Source: Chloroflexota bacterium
GTDB taxonomy: Bacteria; Chloroflexota; Anaerolineae; B4-G1
DNA: 34,577 bases
NCBI GenBank assembly: GCA_012514315.1
Contig: JAAZAN010000031.1
Location: 1-34,577, forward strand
Direction: 5' to 3'
The notes below the pieces were generated by a model that was not told the DNA's origin, ran no database searches, and was given only the letters and a program-made list of their open reading frames with translations. Position 1 is the stretch's first letter. Each line of letters opens with the position of its first letter. The translations under genes and the position numbers were made by a program. Below, one piece after another: positions 7,429-16,205 of this stretch.

Positions 7429-8724
7429 ATGAAGCTCGATTACCGCAAGACCTTCCTCATCGGCTTCGGTTTCTTTGGCACCAGCATTATGTGGACGCTC
7501 TACAACGCCTACGTTCCGATCTATCTGCAGGCGGGGAGCGCGACCTTCGATGCACACGGGGAGGTTGGGTTTGGCCTGGGCGCCGGCCTCACCGGTGTGA
7601 TCATGACGCTCGACAATGTGGCTGCCTTCTTTCTCCTCCCCCTGATCGGCGTCTGGTCCGATCGAGTCTGGACCCGGCTGGGCCGCCGCATGCCGTTTAT
7701 CCTGGCTCTGGCGCCGATTGCCATCGTGGCCTTCATCCTGATCCCGGTCACGGTGCAGATGATCCCAGCCGATCTGAGCGGGCAGGTGGGGCAACTCGGG
7801 ACGCAGCTCGCGTTGTTTATGACCACCATCGGCCTTTTCCTACTGGCTATGGCTGGATTCCGCACGCCCGTGATCACCCTGATGCCCGACCTGACTCCGA
7901 GTCCGCTGCGGTCTCAGGCTAATGGTGTGATCAACCTGATGGGCGGTGTGGGCACACTGATCGCTACCTTGGGCAGCAGCGTCCTCTACCGGATGGGCCG
8001 GATTGCCCCGTTTGCCTTCGGCGGTATCCTGATGGCCTTGGCCGTCGTGATGTTGTTGATCTTCATCCGCGAACCCCGCCAACTCGCCGCAGCCGCCAAG
8101 GAGGAGGGCATGGGCGCGCTGCGGGGTGTCAAGCGGATCTCGCCCGAGGCCAGGCGGAGCCTGGGCTTCCTCATGCTCGCTATCTTCTGCTGGTTCGTAG
8201 GCTATAACGCCGTGGAGACGTTCCTCTCATCCTACGGTGTCAGCCAGCTCGGTATGTCGACCGGGCAGGCGCCGCTGTTGATGGGCGTGGCCTCGCTCGC
8301 CTTCCTGGTCTTTGCCATCCCGGCCGGCTATATCGCCGGCCGCCTGGGCCGACGGCGGACCATCATCCTCGGCCTGACGGTGTTTGGGGTTCTGCTGTTG
8401 GTCAACTTCTTCTTGCGCAGCGCGAGCCTTATCTGGCCGATTATGGCGATTGGTGGGATGGGGTGGGCGCTTGTCAACATCAACAGCCTGCCGATGGTTG
8501 TGGATACTTCGGCCTCCGACGCCGACCTGGGGACCTACACCGGCCTCTACTACATCGCGTCGCAACTCGCCGCCGTCGCCGGCCCGACCATCAATGGATT
8601 CATCGTCGAATGGGGCGGAGGGAACTACAATCTCATCTTCCTGCTGACTCCGGCGTTCTTCGCGCTGGCCGTCCTGTGCATGCTCGGCGTGACACGTGGG
8701 GAAGCCAAGTCGAGCGCGGCGTGA
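7429..8724 (+). CDS. MFS transporter, SLC45/GPH-like (sugar or sugar-acid uptake)
   Basis: Integral membrane transporter of 431 residues with about 12 hydrophobic segments, the first beginning at TFLIGFGFFG. The loop after the second segment pair carries GVWSDRVWTRLGRRMPF (74-90), the G-x-x-SD-x3-R-x-GRR-PF signature seen in SLC45/sucrose-proton and related GPH symporters. A second, weaker copy is AGRLGRRRTIILG in the C-terminal half. A charged central loop (REPRQLAAAAKEEGMG) separates the halves. The ATG has GGAGG at 7419-7423. The gene has its own promoter and follows the sugar-acid operon, so proton- or sodium-coupled uptake of the operon's substrate is likely (inference). The transported compound is not known. 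Confidence 0.85.
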   Translation: MKLDYRKTFLIGFGFFGTSIMWTLYNAYVPIYLQAGSATFDAHGEVGFGLGAGLTGVIMTLDNVAAFFLLPLIGVWSDRVWTRLGRRMPFILALAPIAIVAFILIPVTVQMIPADLSGQVGQLGTQLALFMTTIGLFLLAMAGFRTPVITLMPDLTPSPLRSQANGVINLMGGVGTLIATLGSSVLYRMGRIAPFAFGGILMALAVVMLLIFIREPRQLAAAAKEEGMGALRGVKRISPEARRSLGFLMLAIFCWFVGYNAVETFLSSYGVSQLGMSTGQAPLLMGVASLAFLVFAIPAGYIAGRLGRRRTIILGLTVFGVLLLVNFFLRSASLIWPIMAIGGMGWALVNINSLPMVVDTSASDADLGTYTGLYYIASQLAAVAGPTINGFIVEWGGGNYNLIFLLTPAFFALAVLCMLGVTRGEAKSSAA

Positions 8725-8752
8725 GGGGTGCGGCCGGGCCGTGCAGGCCCCC

Positions 8753-8796
8753 GTGGAAAAGAATATGGCAGGCAGCGCTAGCGCTGCCTGCCATAT
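8753..8796 (-). terminator. Intrinsic terminator of ppdK (34-bp perfect palindrome)
   Basis: Arms 8763-8779 and 8780-8796 are perfectly complementary (17 bp with no separate loop, centre CTAG). Read on the minus strand the hairpin is followed by ATTCTTTTCC, a T-rich tail, and lies 20 nt after the ppdK stop. On the plus strand no T-run follows, but the hairpin may also end transcripts of the convergent MFS gene. Confidence 0.8.
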
Positions 8797-8815
8797 CGTA
8801 GAACGAACTAATCGA

Positions 8816-11623
8816 CTACTCGCAGTGCCGGATGGCTGCCTGAGCGGCTGCCAGTCGAGCAACCGGTACCCGATAGGGTGAGCAACTCACGTAGTCTAGC
8901 CCTGCGCGATGGCAGAAGTCGATCGAGTCTGGATCGCCACCGTGCTCGCCACAGATGCCAATCTCCAACTGCGGGTTGGTCGCGCGGCCTTCCTCCGTGC
9001 AGATCGCAACCAGGCGTCCAACGCCCACCTGATCGAGGCTCTGGAACGGGTTGACATCCAGGATCCTGAACTTGATTGGCTCGTTATTGGCGTCGTACTC
9101 GCCGGTGTCAAATCCCTCCACGTACCTGAGCAGGAACTTGCCCTCAGCGTCATCCCGACTGTAGCCGAACGTCATCTGGGTCAGGTCGTTGGTACCGAAG
9201 GAGAAGAACTCGGCATATTCGGCAATCTCGCCCGCCGTCAATGCGGCGCGAGGCACCTCGATCATCGTGCCGAACATATACTCCACGTCCTGCCCTTCCT
9301 CGGCCACAACCTGCTTGGCGACGGCTTCGAGCTTCTCTCGCTCAAGCTTCAGCTCGTTGACGTGTCCCACGAGCGGGATCATAACTTCAGGCATCACCTT
9401 GATGCCGCGCTTGGCACAACGGCATGCAGCCTGGAAATAGGCGCGCGTCTGCATCTCCGTCAGGCCCTTGTACATAATGCCCGCCCGGCAACCACGCAGA
9501 CCCATCATCGGGTTGGTCTCCCACAAGGAGTTGACCACCTCCAGCATCCTCTCCTTCTCGGGCAACTCGGGTGAATCCGGGTCCTTGCAGCGCAGTTCCG
9601 TAACCTCGACCAGCAATTCGTCCCGTGATGGGAGGAACTCGTGCATTGGCGGATCGATCAGGCGCATGATCACGGGGAGTCCGTCCATCGCCTCGAAGAT
9701 GCCCTCGAAGTCCTGTTCCTGGATCGGCAGCATCGCGTCCAGCGCCTTCTGACGCTTGGCGTCCGTCTCCGCGACGATCATATCCACGACAGCTTCGCGA
9801 GCTCTGGGGTCAAAGAACATGTGCTCGGTTCGGCACAGGCCAATGCCCTCTGCGCCAAATGTCACAGCGCGCTGTGCATCGACAGGGTAGTCGGCATTCG
9901 TGCGCACGCCCAGCTTGCGAATCTCATCGGCCCACGTGAGCAGCGTGAGTAGCTCGACCTGCTTCTCGTACTCAGCCTCGATGAGCGGTACGCTGCCGGC
10001 GAATACCTCGCCACTGAACCCGTCGATTGAGATCGTATCGCCCTCTTTGACCACGACATCGCCCACCGTGAACTGGCGTCGCTGCGGATTCACCGAGATC
10101 GTCTCACACCCAGCTACGCACGGTAGGTTATTGCCGCGGGCAACGACGGCGGCGTGCGAAGTCGCGCCGCCCTTCTGTGTGAGCACACCCTTCGAGGCCA
10201 ACATACCCGGCACATCGTCGGGCGAGGTCTCTGGACGGACGAGAATCACACTCTTGCCTTCGGCCGCGGCCGCCTTGGCGCGCTCAGCGTCGAAGATGGC
10301 GATGCCAACCCCAGCGCCCGGTGACGCGTTCAGTCCCTTGGCGATGAGCTCCTTATCAGCCTTCGGATCGAAGCTGGGGCGCAATAGCAGATCGACAAAG
10401 TCGGGATCGATGCGCATGATCGCTTCCTTCTTGTTGATCAGACCTTCCTGGGCCAGATCAACGGCGATCTTGACAGCGGCGGCTGCAGTGCGCTTGCCAT
10501 TGCGGGTTTGCAGCATCCATAACTTGCCGCGTTCAATGGTGAACTCCATATCCTGCATGTCCCGATAGTGTGTCTCCAGCTTACGGACGATTTCCGTGAA
10601 CTGCTGGTACATATCAGGCATGACTTCCTCGAGGCTCGGGTACCTGCCGGCTCGTTCTTCCTCCGATACACCCTGGCTCTCAGCCCAGTCCCGCGAACCC
10701 TGAAGCGAGATCTGCTGGGGCGTGCGAATGCCAGCAACGACATCCTCACCCTGTGCATTGATCAAGAACTCACCGTACAGATAGTCGTGCTTGCCGGTCG
10801 CGGGATCGCGGCTGAAAGCGACGCCAGTTCCTGAGTCGCTGCCCATGTTGCCGAACACCATGGTGCACACGTTGACTGCCGTGCCCCAATCGTGAGGAAG
10901 ACCCTCGTGCTCGCGATAAGCGTATGCACGCGGGGCGTTCCACGACTTGAACACGGCCTGGATCGCGAGCTCAAGTTGCTTGTAAGGATCGGTGGGGAAG
11001 TCCTCGCCGAAGTGCGCCTTGTACATCCGCTTGTACTCATCTACCAGGTCCTTGAGGCCCTGCAGGCTGACGTCAGTGTCGAGGCGAACCCCCTCCTTGG
11101 CCTTGACCTCATCCAGCTTCTCCTCGAAGTGCTCACGCGAGTAATCCATCACAATATCGGAGAACATCGTGATGAAGCGTCGATGTGCATCGTACGAGAA
11201 CCACTCGTTGCCGGTCAGTCTGGCCAGTGCTGCACGCGTCTCGTCATTGAGCCCCAGGTTGAGCACCGTGTCCATCATGCCAGGCATCGACAGACGGCCG
11301 CCTGAGCGGACCGACACGAGGAGCGGGTTTTTGGTATCACCGAAAGCCTTGCCGGTGTTGCGCTCGATCTCGTGGAGGGCCGCCAGAGTCTGATCCCACA
11401 TTCCCTCAGGGAACTCCCCCGTCTTCATAAACTCCACGCACGCTTCAGTCGTGATCGTGAAACTTGGAGGCACCGGAAGCCCTACGTCGGTCATCTCGGC
11501 CAGGCCAGCGCCCTTGCCGCCGAGGATGACTTTCATTTCATCCATCGAGGGCTCATGGCCAAACTTCTCCCCCAACTCCTTCCTGACTGCACCAGTCGCC
11601 AGGTATACCCATTTAGTTGTCAC
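8816..11623 (-). CDS. ppdK: Pyruvate, phosphate dikinase
   Basis: Cytoplasmic enzyme of 935 residues interconverting pyruvate, ATP and phosphate with phosphoenolpyruvate, AMP and pyrophosphate. The N-terminal nucleotide-binding domain begins with GGKGAGLAEM (35-44) and contains SVRSGGRLSMPGMMDT. The swivelling domain carries the phosphorylated His490 in GGATSHAAVVARG, with the regulatory-type threonine Thr488 two residues before it. The C-terminal PEP/pyruvate barrel ends with the catalytic cysteine in GICGEHGGDP (about 891) and SCSPYRVPVARLAAA. Length is a little over the usual 870-890. The start is GTG, ten nt after CCTCC (AGGAGG on the coding strand, 11634-11638). It stands alone between its own promoter and terminator. 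Depending on conditions it may serve glycolysis with pyrophosphate or PEP regeneration. Confidence 0.97.
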   Translation of the reverse strand: MTTKWVYLATGAVRKELGEKFGHEPSMDEMKVILGGKGAGLAEMTDVGLPVPPSFTITTEACVEFMKTGEFPEGMWDQTLAALHEIERNTGKAFGDTKNPLLVSVRSGGRLSMPGMMDTVLNLGLNDETRAALARLTGNEWFSYDAHRRFITMFSDIVMDYSREHFEEKLDEVKAKEGVRLDTDVSLQGLKDLVDEYKRMYKAHFGEDFPTDPYKQLELAIQAVFKSWNAPRAYAYREHEGLPHDWGTAVNVCTMVFGNMGSDSGTGVAFSRDPATGKHDYLYGEFLINAQGEDVVAGIRTPQQISLQGSRDWAESQGVSEEERAGRYPSLEEVMPDMYQQFTEIVRKLETHYRDMQDMEFTIERGKLWMLQTRNGKRTAAAAVKIAVDLAQEGLINKKEAIMRIDPDFVDLLLRPSFDPKADKELIAKGLNASPGAGVGIAIFDAERAKAAAAEGKSVILVRPETSPDDVPGMLASKGVLTQKGGATSHAAVVARGNNLPCVAGCETISVNPQRRQFTVGDVVVKEGDTISIDGFSGEVFAGSVPLIEAEYEKQVELLTLLTWADEIRKLGVRTNADYPVDAQRAVTFGAEGIGLCRTEHMFFDPRAREAVVDMIVAETDAKRQKALDAMLPIQEQDFEGIFEAMDGLPVIMRLIDPPMHEFLPSRDELLVEVTELRCKDPDSPELPEKERMLEVVNSLWETNPMMGLRGCRAGIMYKGLTEMQTRAYFQAACRCAKRGIKVMPEVMIPLVGHVNELKLEREKLEAVAKQVVAEEGQDVEYMFGTMIEVPRAALTAGEIAEYAEFFSFGTNDLTQMTFGYSRDDAEGKFLLRYVEGFDTGEYDANNEPIKFRILDVNPFQSLDQVGVGRLVAICTEEGRATNPQLEIGICGEHGGDPDSIDFCHRAGLDYVSCSPYRVPVARLAAAQAAIRHCE

Positions 11624-11685
11624 TTTATTGTTTCCTCCTAGTTATCTGGGTGAGACACGCTGAGGTCTCAACATCAACTCTGCAA

Positions 11686-11803
11686 ACTCGTTTCTCTGCT
11701 CAAGGGGTTCCTCGCACACACAGGAATCCACAGCAATGATCTTTGTGGATTCCTGAAACGAGTGCTAATGGGGTGATTGATGATGCGTGGGAGAATCCAC
11801 GCA
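11686..11803 (-). promoter_or_regulatory. Structured ppdK leader with nested inverted repeats
   Basis: Inner arms 11721-11732 (CAGGAATCCACA) and 11744-11755 (TGTGGATTCCTG) pair over 12 bp with an 11-nt loop. Outer arms ACTCGTTT (11686-11693) and AAACGAGT (11756-11763) enclose them. A further hairpin TGCGTGG/CCACGCA (11784-11803) lies upstream in the transcript. The element is within the predicted 5' untranslated RNA of ppdK. It does not match a riboswitch class I know. Confidence 0.55.
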
Positions 11804-11876
11804 CGCAGCACGTCCTGTTCAGCTATGTGTATGTTATTGTCGCGAGGATTCCTCCATGTTCAGACAGCAACTGTCG

Positions 11877-11905
11877 ATTATACTCAGCTCGCCCACCAAA
11901 GTCAA
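11877..11905 (-). promoter_or_regulatory. ppdK promoter
   Basis: On the minus strand: TTGACT (11905-11900), 17-base spacer, perfect TATAAT (11882-11877). Transcription would begin near 11870, giving a leader of about 245 nt before the GTG start. Confidence 0.75.
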
Positions 11906-11907
11906 AT

Positions 11908-11936
11908 TTGACAATCCCTGTCATTGTGGCTAAAAT
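11908..11936 (+). promoter_or_regulatory. Promoter of the branched-chain amino-acid ABC operon
   Basis: Perfect TTGACA (11908-11913), 17-base spacer and TAAAAT (11931-11936). The -35 box is two bases from the -35 box of the opposite ppdK promoter, and the 12-bp palindrome GTCAAATTTGAC covers both, so one protein bound there would affect both genes. The leader to the ATG at 12177 is about 235 nt. Confidence 0.75.
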
Positions 11937-12176
11937 AGGACATCCCGTGAGCTGTTGACTGCCTGGAATGACAGCTGTGCCAACCCACCCACCTGGTCAA
12001 GTTCTGGGAAGCGAGCTACCCCGTGGTCACTGTGAGGGGCTGTCTGAGCGTAATGGCTGGCTCGATGCACTCATAGGGAAGTACAATTAGACAAGGAGGA
12101 TGATACCGCCAAGAAATGAGTGATCCTGCAAACTTGTCGTGTAATCGCTTTCAGGAATCTCGAGGAGGAAAGAGAG

Positions 12177-13370
12177 ATGCATAGAAGAACGTTGTTGACC
12201 TTGATTGTGTTGATCGCAGTCGTTGCACTGTCAGCCTGTGGTCCGAAAGAACAGCCTTTCGAATGCACAGACGAGTGGGGATGTGCTACCTTCACTGAAG
12301 GACAGAACATCAAGATCGCCTATGTGGGTCCAATGACTGGTGACTACTCGGCCTTCGGTATCGACATTTCTCGTGGGGCGACTCTGGCTGTTGCGGAGCA
12401 TCCCACGGTGAAGGGGCGCGACATCGAGCTGGTGATTGAGGACACCCAGGGCTCTCCGGAACAGGGTGCTGCAGTGGCCAACAAGCTGGCTGCCGACTCT
12501 CAGGTAGTGGCGGTTGCTGGTCATACTTTCTCTGGATCGACCATCGCGGCGATTCCTATCTATGAGGAAGCCCACATTGTGATGATGTCCCCTTCCACAA
12601 CGCTGGCGAACCTGCCTGAGCTCGGCCCGAATGTCTACAACCGGGTCGCTTTCTCCGACAAACTCCAGGGTGAAATGGCAGCGGACTACATGTACAACGC
12701 GCTGGGCGTGCGGTCGGTCGTCGGCATACACGACGGTGGCGCCTATGGCCAGGGTCTCGTTGAGGGTATGGCGGGCGCTTTTGAGGAGATGGGTGGTACG
12801 GTCCTCGGGATCGAGGCTGTGACTCCTGGAGAGACCGACTACAGCGCGCCTCTCGCTGCCGTGGCTGAGCTGAACCCCGAGTTGGTCTACTGGGGTGGCT
12901 ACGATGCCGATGCAGCAGTGCTGGTGTCTCAGATGGCTGGCGCCGGGTTGCAGAACGCCATGTTCTTCGGCTGTGATGGGTCCTACGGAACGAACTACAT
13001 TGAGCTCGCTGGCCCTGCAGCCGAGGGAACATACTCGACCTACGTGCCGATTCCGCCCTCGGAGGCATTCGAGGAGTTCAAGGTCGCCTATGAGGAGGAG
13101 TTTGGCGATCCTCAGGGCAAGCTGAGCCCGTTCAGCCCGCACGGCCATGACTCAACAGCTATCCTCATCGCGGCGATCGAAGAGGTCGCGATTGAGCACG
13201 GCGGTTCGGTCATCATCCCGCGTAAGGCGCTCGCAGATACCGTCCGTGGTACAACGGGATTCGGGGGCCTAACGGGCACGCTGAACTGCTCGGGTGGAGA
13301 TTGTGCGGCAGCATCGCCGGTCTTCATGGTCGTTGAGAATGGTGTGTGGGTCGAAGCACCGGGGCAGTAG
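12177..13370 (+). CDS. Branched-chain amino-acid ABC transporter substrate-binding lipoprotein
   Basis: Extracytoplasmic binding protein of 397 residues (LivK / Peripla_BP_6 type). The signal peptide has two arginines, a hydrophobic core and the lipobox LSAC with Cys21, so the mature protein is a lipoprotein. The mature part begins with the family's IKIAYVGPMTGDYSAFG segment and includes VEGMAGAFEEMGGTVLG and a Cys-containing C-terminus (GTLNCSGGDC). The start is the ATG with GAGGAGG at 12162-12168; the frame is open further upstream to 12120 without a ribosome site. It heads an operon with permeases LivH and LivM and ATPases LivG and LivF. The ligand may be a branched-chain amino acid, another amino acid, or urea or amides, since the family is broad. 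Confidence 0.9.
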   Translation: MHRRTLLTLIVLIAVVALSACGPKEQPFECTDEWGCATFTEGQNIKIAYVGPMTGDYSAFGIDISRGATLAVAEHPTVKGRDIELVIEDTQGSPEQGAAVANKLAADSQVVAVAGHTFSGSTIAAIPIYEEAHIVMMSPSTTLANLPELGPNVYNRVAFSDKLQGEMAADYMYNALGVRSVVGIHDGGAYGQGLVEGMAGAFEEMGGTVLGIEAVTPGETDYSAPLAAVAELNPELVYWGGYDADAAVLVSQMAGAGLQNAMFFGCDGSYGTNYIELAGPAAEGTYSTYVPIPPSEAFEEFKVAYEEEFGDPQGKLSPFSPHGHDSTAILIAAIEEVAIEHGGSVIIPRKALADTVRGTTGFGGLTGTLNCSGGDCAAASPVFMVVENGVWVEAPGQ

Positions 13371-13410
13371 TCTCACGTTGTTTCGAACATCTTGGTGTGT
13401 TCGTGTATAA

Positions 13411-13443
13411 CGATGAGGCGGGCCTCCATGGCCTGCCTCATCG
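13411..13443 (+). other. Intercistronic stem-loop after the binding-protein gene
   Basis: Fourteen-base-pair stem (13411-13424 with 13430-13443, one G-U pair) and a 5-nt loop, 40 nt after the stop and 90 nt before livH. A smaller CGAACA/TGTTCG hairpin lies at 13384-13403. Such elements often give more binding-protein mRNA than permease mRNA by partial termination or 3'-end protection. Confidence 0.65.
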
Positions 13444-13533
13444 GCTTACATCTTCTGCGTCACGGCGCCGTCTGGAGCGTTGGCGCGGTAAGTTTCCACT
13501 AGGTAGGGTCACTATGACCAGAGGTGATTCCAT

Positions 13534-14613
13534 ATGACCGACGACCGGAGTCCCAGGCGAATGCTGAGTGTCGCGCGCTACATTCGACCGGCGATCGGCG
13601 TGGTGGTCGTCGTCTTCTTGGCGTGGCGAATATGGGGTGTCCTTTCAGCCGAGCAGGCCTATGGGCTGGATACGTGGTTGCGGTTCGCCATTTCGGGTAT
13701 CGTGCTGGGCGGTGTCTACGCGCTTATCGCGCTGGGCTACACTTTGGTCTATGGTATTCTTTTCATGATTAATTTCGCTCACGGCGATGTGATGATGCTG
13801 GGAGCATTCGCGGGGTACTTCACCCTTGAGGCATTGAACGGCGCGGGATTTCTGAATAGCAGCCCGCTCGCCTCGATCGTATCAGTTGTGGTCGCCTTCA
13901 TCGTCGGGATGCTGGTGGCGATGCTGGTGGCGATCACGCTGGAACGTATCGCATACCGTCCGCTGCGTAGCGCCCCTCGCCTGGTCCCGTTGATCAGCGC
14001 GATTGGCGCTTCATTGTTCTTACAGAATGCGGCCCAACTGGTGTTTGGCACGGCCCGGCGCGCCTATACTAATCCCCAGATCATCGAACGAAACGCTGGA
14101 TGGAACGTGATGGTGGGCGGCAAGGAGGTCCTGATCACGTACACTGGTGTCTTGACATTCGTGCTGTCAGTGTTACTCATGGTCGGCCTCTACATTCTGG
14201 TCCAGCGCACCAAGATGGGGAAAGCGATTCGGGCCGTGGCCGAGGACAAACAGACATCGGCCTTGATGGGCATCGATGTCGATCGGGTCATTGCCTCAAC
14301 CTTCGCCATCAGCGGTGTGCTGGCTGGCGCGGCGGGCGTGATGTGGGGCCTCCACATGGGCGTCCTCTACCATTATGTCGGGTTCATCCCCGGAATCAAG
14401 GCATTCACCGCTGCCGTCCTGGGCGGCATAGGCAATATCCCAGGCGCTATGCTGGGTGGTCTGGCGTTGGGCCTCATGGAGGCCGTAGCGCCCGCCATCT
14501 TGGGCATTCCGTTTCAGCTTAAGGATGTACTCGCCTTCTCGATCCTGATCCTCGTGCTCGTGTTCCGGCCGACCGGCATTCTGGGCGAAGTGCTTTCCGA
14601 GAAGAAAATGTGA
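13534..14613 (+). CDS. livH: Branched-chain amino-acid ABC transporter permease LivH-type
   Basis: Inner-membrane permease of 359 residues with about eight or nine hydrophobic segments. The family hallmarks are GGVYALIALGYTLVYGILFMINFAHGDVMMLGAF near residues 55-90 and the C-terminal coupling-helix region KAIRAVAEDKQTSALMGIDVDRVI, followed by AVLGGIGNIPGAMLGGLALG. It is longer than most LivH proteins (about 300) because of an extra N-terminal segment of about 45 residues with its own hydrophobic stretch. The ATG is preceded by GAGGTG at 13521-13526. It pairs with LivM downstream to form the membrane channel for the amino acid delivered by the lipoprotein encoded at 12177. Confidence 0.93.
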   Translation: MTDDRSPRRMLSVARYIRPAIGVVVVVFLAWRIWGVLSAEQAYGLDTWLRFAISGIVLGGVYALIALGYTLVYGILFMINFAHGDVMMLGAFAGYFTLEALNGAGFLNSSPLASIVSVVVAFIVGMLVAMLVAITLERIAYRPLRSAPRLVPLISAIGASLFLQNAAQLVFGTARRAYTNPQIIERNAGWNVMVGGKEVLITYTGVLTFVLSVLLMVGLYILVQRTKMGKAIRAVAEDKQTSALMGIDVDRVIASTFAISGVLAGAAGVMWGLHMGVLYHYVGFIPGIKAFTAAVLGGIGNIPGAMLGGLALGLMEAVAPAILGIPFQLKDVLAFSILILVLVFRPTGILGEVLSEKKM

Positions 14614-14654
14614 TCGGATCGCTTCGTGCGGTCATCGATCAGTAGGAGACGGTT

Positions 14655-16205
14655 ATGGAGATCCGCTCAACCTTCCGGTCAGGACTTGTTTCGGGCCTTG
14701 TTGGCATCTCTTCCGTGATATTGGGGATCACCGGGCTGGCTGGCAACCTGGTGAAAGGTTGGTTCGGCTTCTCCTCACAGCGACCGGGAGCCTGGGTTCT
14801 GCTGCTGCTCATATCCCTGTGGGCCGGCGTCCGTGTTGCCAAAGATCGGCGCGATTCACGGTGGAGCGATGTCCTCCGAGCTGCTGCCTTTGCAGGCTTT
14901 GGAACTGGGCTGTTGATGGGCGTCTTCACTCTGATTCTGGCCCTGCTGGTGGAGTCGGGCGTGGACATGCGCAAATCACTGGTTCAGCTCGACCCCGCGT
15001 CCATCAGGCTCCTGACGTTGGGCCTCTCGCCTGTGCTGGCTGGGTTCCTGATGTTGGTGACGCTTACCGCCGCGGCAGTCGTGGGAGGACTCCTGGACCA
15101 CGCTTCAGCACGCTATCGCTGGTGGCAATGGGTCAGGGAGAAGCCGAGTGATCTGGGCCGCCGTGTCTTGGAGGTTCCTCCTGTCAGTCGGTTCCTGTCG
15201 TACAAGCATGCCAGGGCCATTCTCTACGGGATAGCCGCGCTCGCTCTATTGGTCGCCCCGTTGTTTCTTGGCCAGTACTGGAACTACACGCTGGGCACGG
15301 TGGGGATCTACGTCATCTTGGGGCTGGGTCTGAATATCGTGGTCGGTATGGCGGGCCTGCTCAACCTGGGTTATGTGGCATTCTTCGCGATCGGCGGCTA
15401 CACTGTAGCTCTTCTGACAGCGCCCGAACCGCACGGACTGATGATGGGCTTCTGGCCCGCTCTGGTCATCGGCGTGATTCTATCCACGGTCTCGGGCATT
15501 CTGCTCTGCATCCCTGTCCTTCGCACGCGGGGTGATTACCTGGCGATCGTGACGCTGGGCTTTGGCGAGATCATCCGCATCTTGGCCAAGAGCGACGTGC
15601 TCACTGAGTTCACTGCGGGGCCCAAGGGGGTGCGCGCGATCGGTGGACCGAGCATCTTTGGATGGAACATCAACAACGAGTTCTACTTCCTGTACCTGAT
15701 CATTCTGAGTATTCTCTTGGTTGCCATTATGACCCATCGGCTGCAACACTCGAGGATTGGTCGTGCGTGGATGGCGATGCGCGAGGACGAGGATGTGGCG
15801 CAGGCGATGGGGGTTCACGCGCTGAAGTACAAGTTGCTGGCGTTCGCCATCGGTGCGGCGTTTGCTGGGGTTGGCGGCGCGCTTTTCGCCTCACGTAACA
15901 AGTTCACGGGACCCGAGGACTATACCCTCCTGGTCTCGATCAATGTGTTGTGCCTGGTGATTATTGGGGGCATGGGGAGTATTCCTGGCGTCGTGTTGGG
16001 TGCTCTCGTGCTCAAGGGGCTTCCCGAGGTTCTGCGTCAACTGGATGACTACCGGATGCTCGCATTCGGCGCGCTGCTGATCGTGATGATGATAATCCGC
16101 CCGCAGGGCTTGTGGCCATCGTCCCGGACGAGGATGAGTTCCGATCAGGAAGAGTCTCCGGGCGCTGTCCCGGGTGAGATCGTGGCAGGGGGAGTCCGTG
16201 AGTAG
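14655..16205 (+). CDS. livM: Branched-chain amino-acid ABC transporter permease LivM-type, extended N-terminus
   Basis: Inner-membrane permease of 516 residues. The C-terminal 310 residues are standard LivM: YVILGLGLNIVVGMAGLLNLGYVAFFAIGGY, the PVLRTRGDYLAIVTLGFGEIIRIL segment and GRAWMAMREDEDVAQAMGV coupling region, ending MMIIRPQGLWPS. The first 190 residues are extra and contain about four more hydrophobic segments and an arginine-rich loop; extended LivM proteins are known in the family but this is near the top of the size range. The start ATG follows GGAG at 14645-14648. The stop overlaps the livG start by 8 nt, so translation is probably coupled. Confidence 0.92.
   Translation: MEIRSTFRSGLVSGLVGISSVILGITGLAGNLVKGWFGFSSQRPGAWVLLLLISLWAGVRVAKDRRDSRWSDVLRAAAFAGFGTGLLMGVFTLILALLVESGVDMRKSLVQLDPASIRLLTLGLSPVLAGFLMLVTLTAAAVVGGLLDHASARYRWWQWVREKPSDLGRRVLEVPPVSRFLSYKHARAILYGIAALALLVAPLFLGQYWNYTLGTVGIYVILGLGLNIVVGMAGLLNLGYVAFFAIGGYTVALLTAPEPHGLMMGFWPALVIGVILSTVSGILLCIPVLRTRGDYLAIVTLGFGEIIRILAKSDVLTEFTAGPKGVRAIGGPSIFGWNINNEFYFLYLIILSILLVAIMTHRLQHSRIGRAWMAMREDEDVAQAMGVHALKYKLLAFAIGAAFAGVGGALFASRNKFTGPEDYTLLVSINVLCLVIIGGMGSIPGVVLGALVLKGLPEVLRQLDDYRMLAFGALLIVMMIIRPQGLWPSSRTRMSSDQEESPGAVPGEIVAGGVRE

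Larger units (their letters stand above)
11624..12176. other. 553-base divergent control region between ppdK and the liv-type operon
   Basis: No gene of convincing length. It holds two back-to-back promoters centred on a GTCAAATTTGAC palindrome (11901-11912), a structured ppdK leader (11640-11870, minus strand) and a leader of about 230 nt for the binding-protein gene. That second leader includes an extra GGAGG at 12095-12099. Confidence 0.75.

Noticed and set aside
11640-11870. T-box or known riboswitch in the ppdK leader
   Set aside because: The conserved T-box sequence and other familiar riboswitch cores are absent; only generic hairpins are seen.
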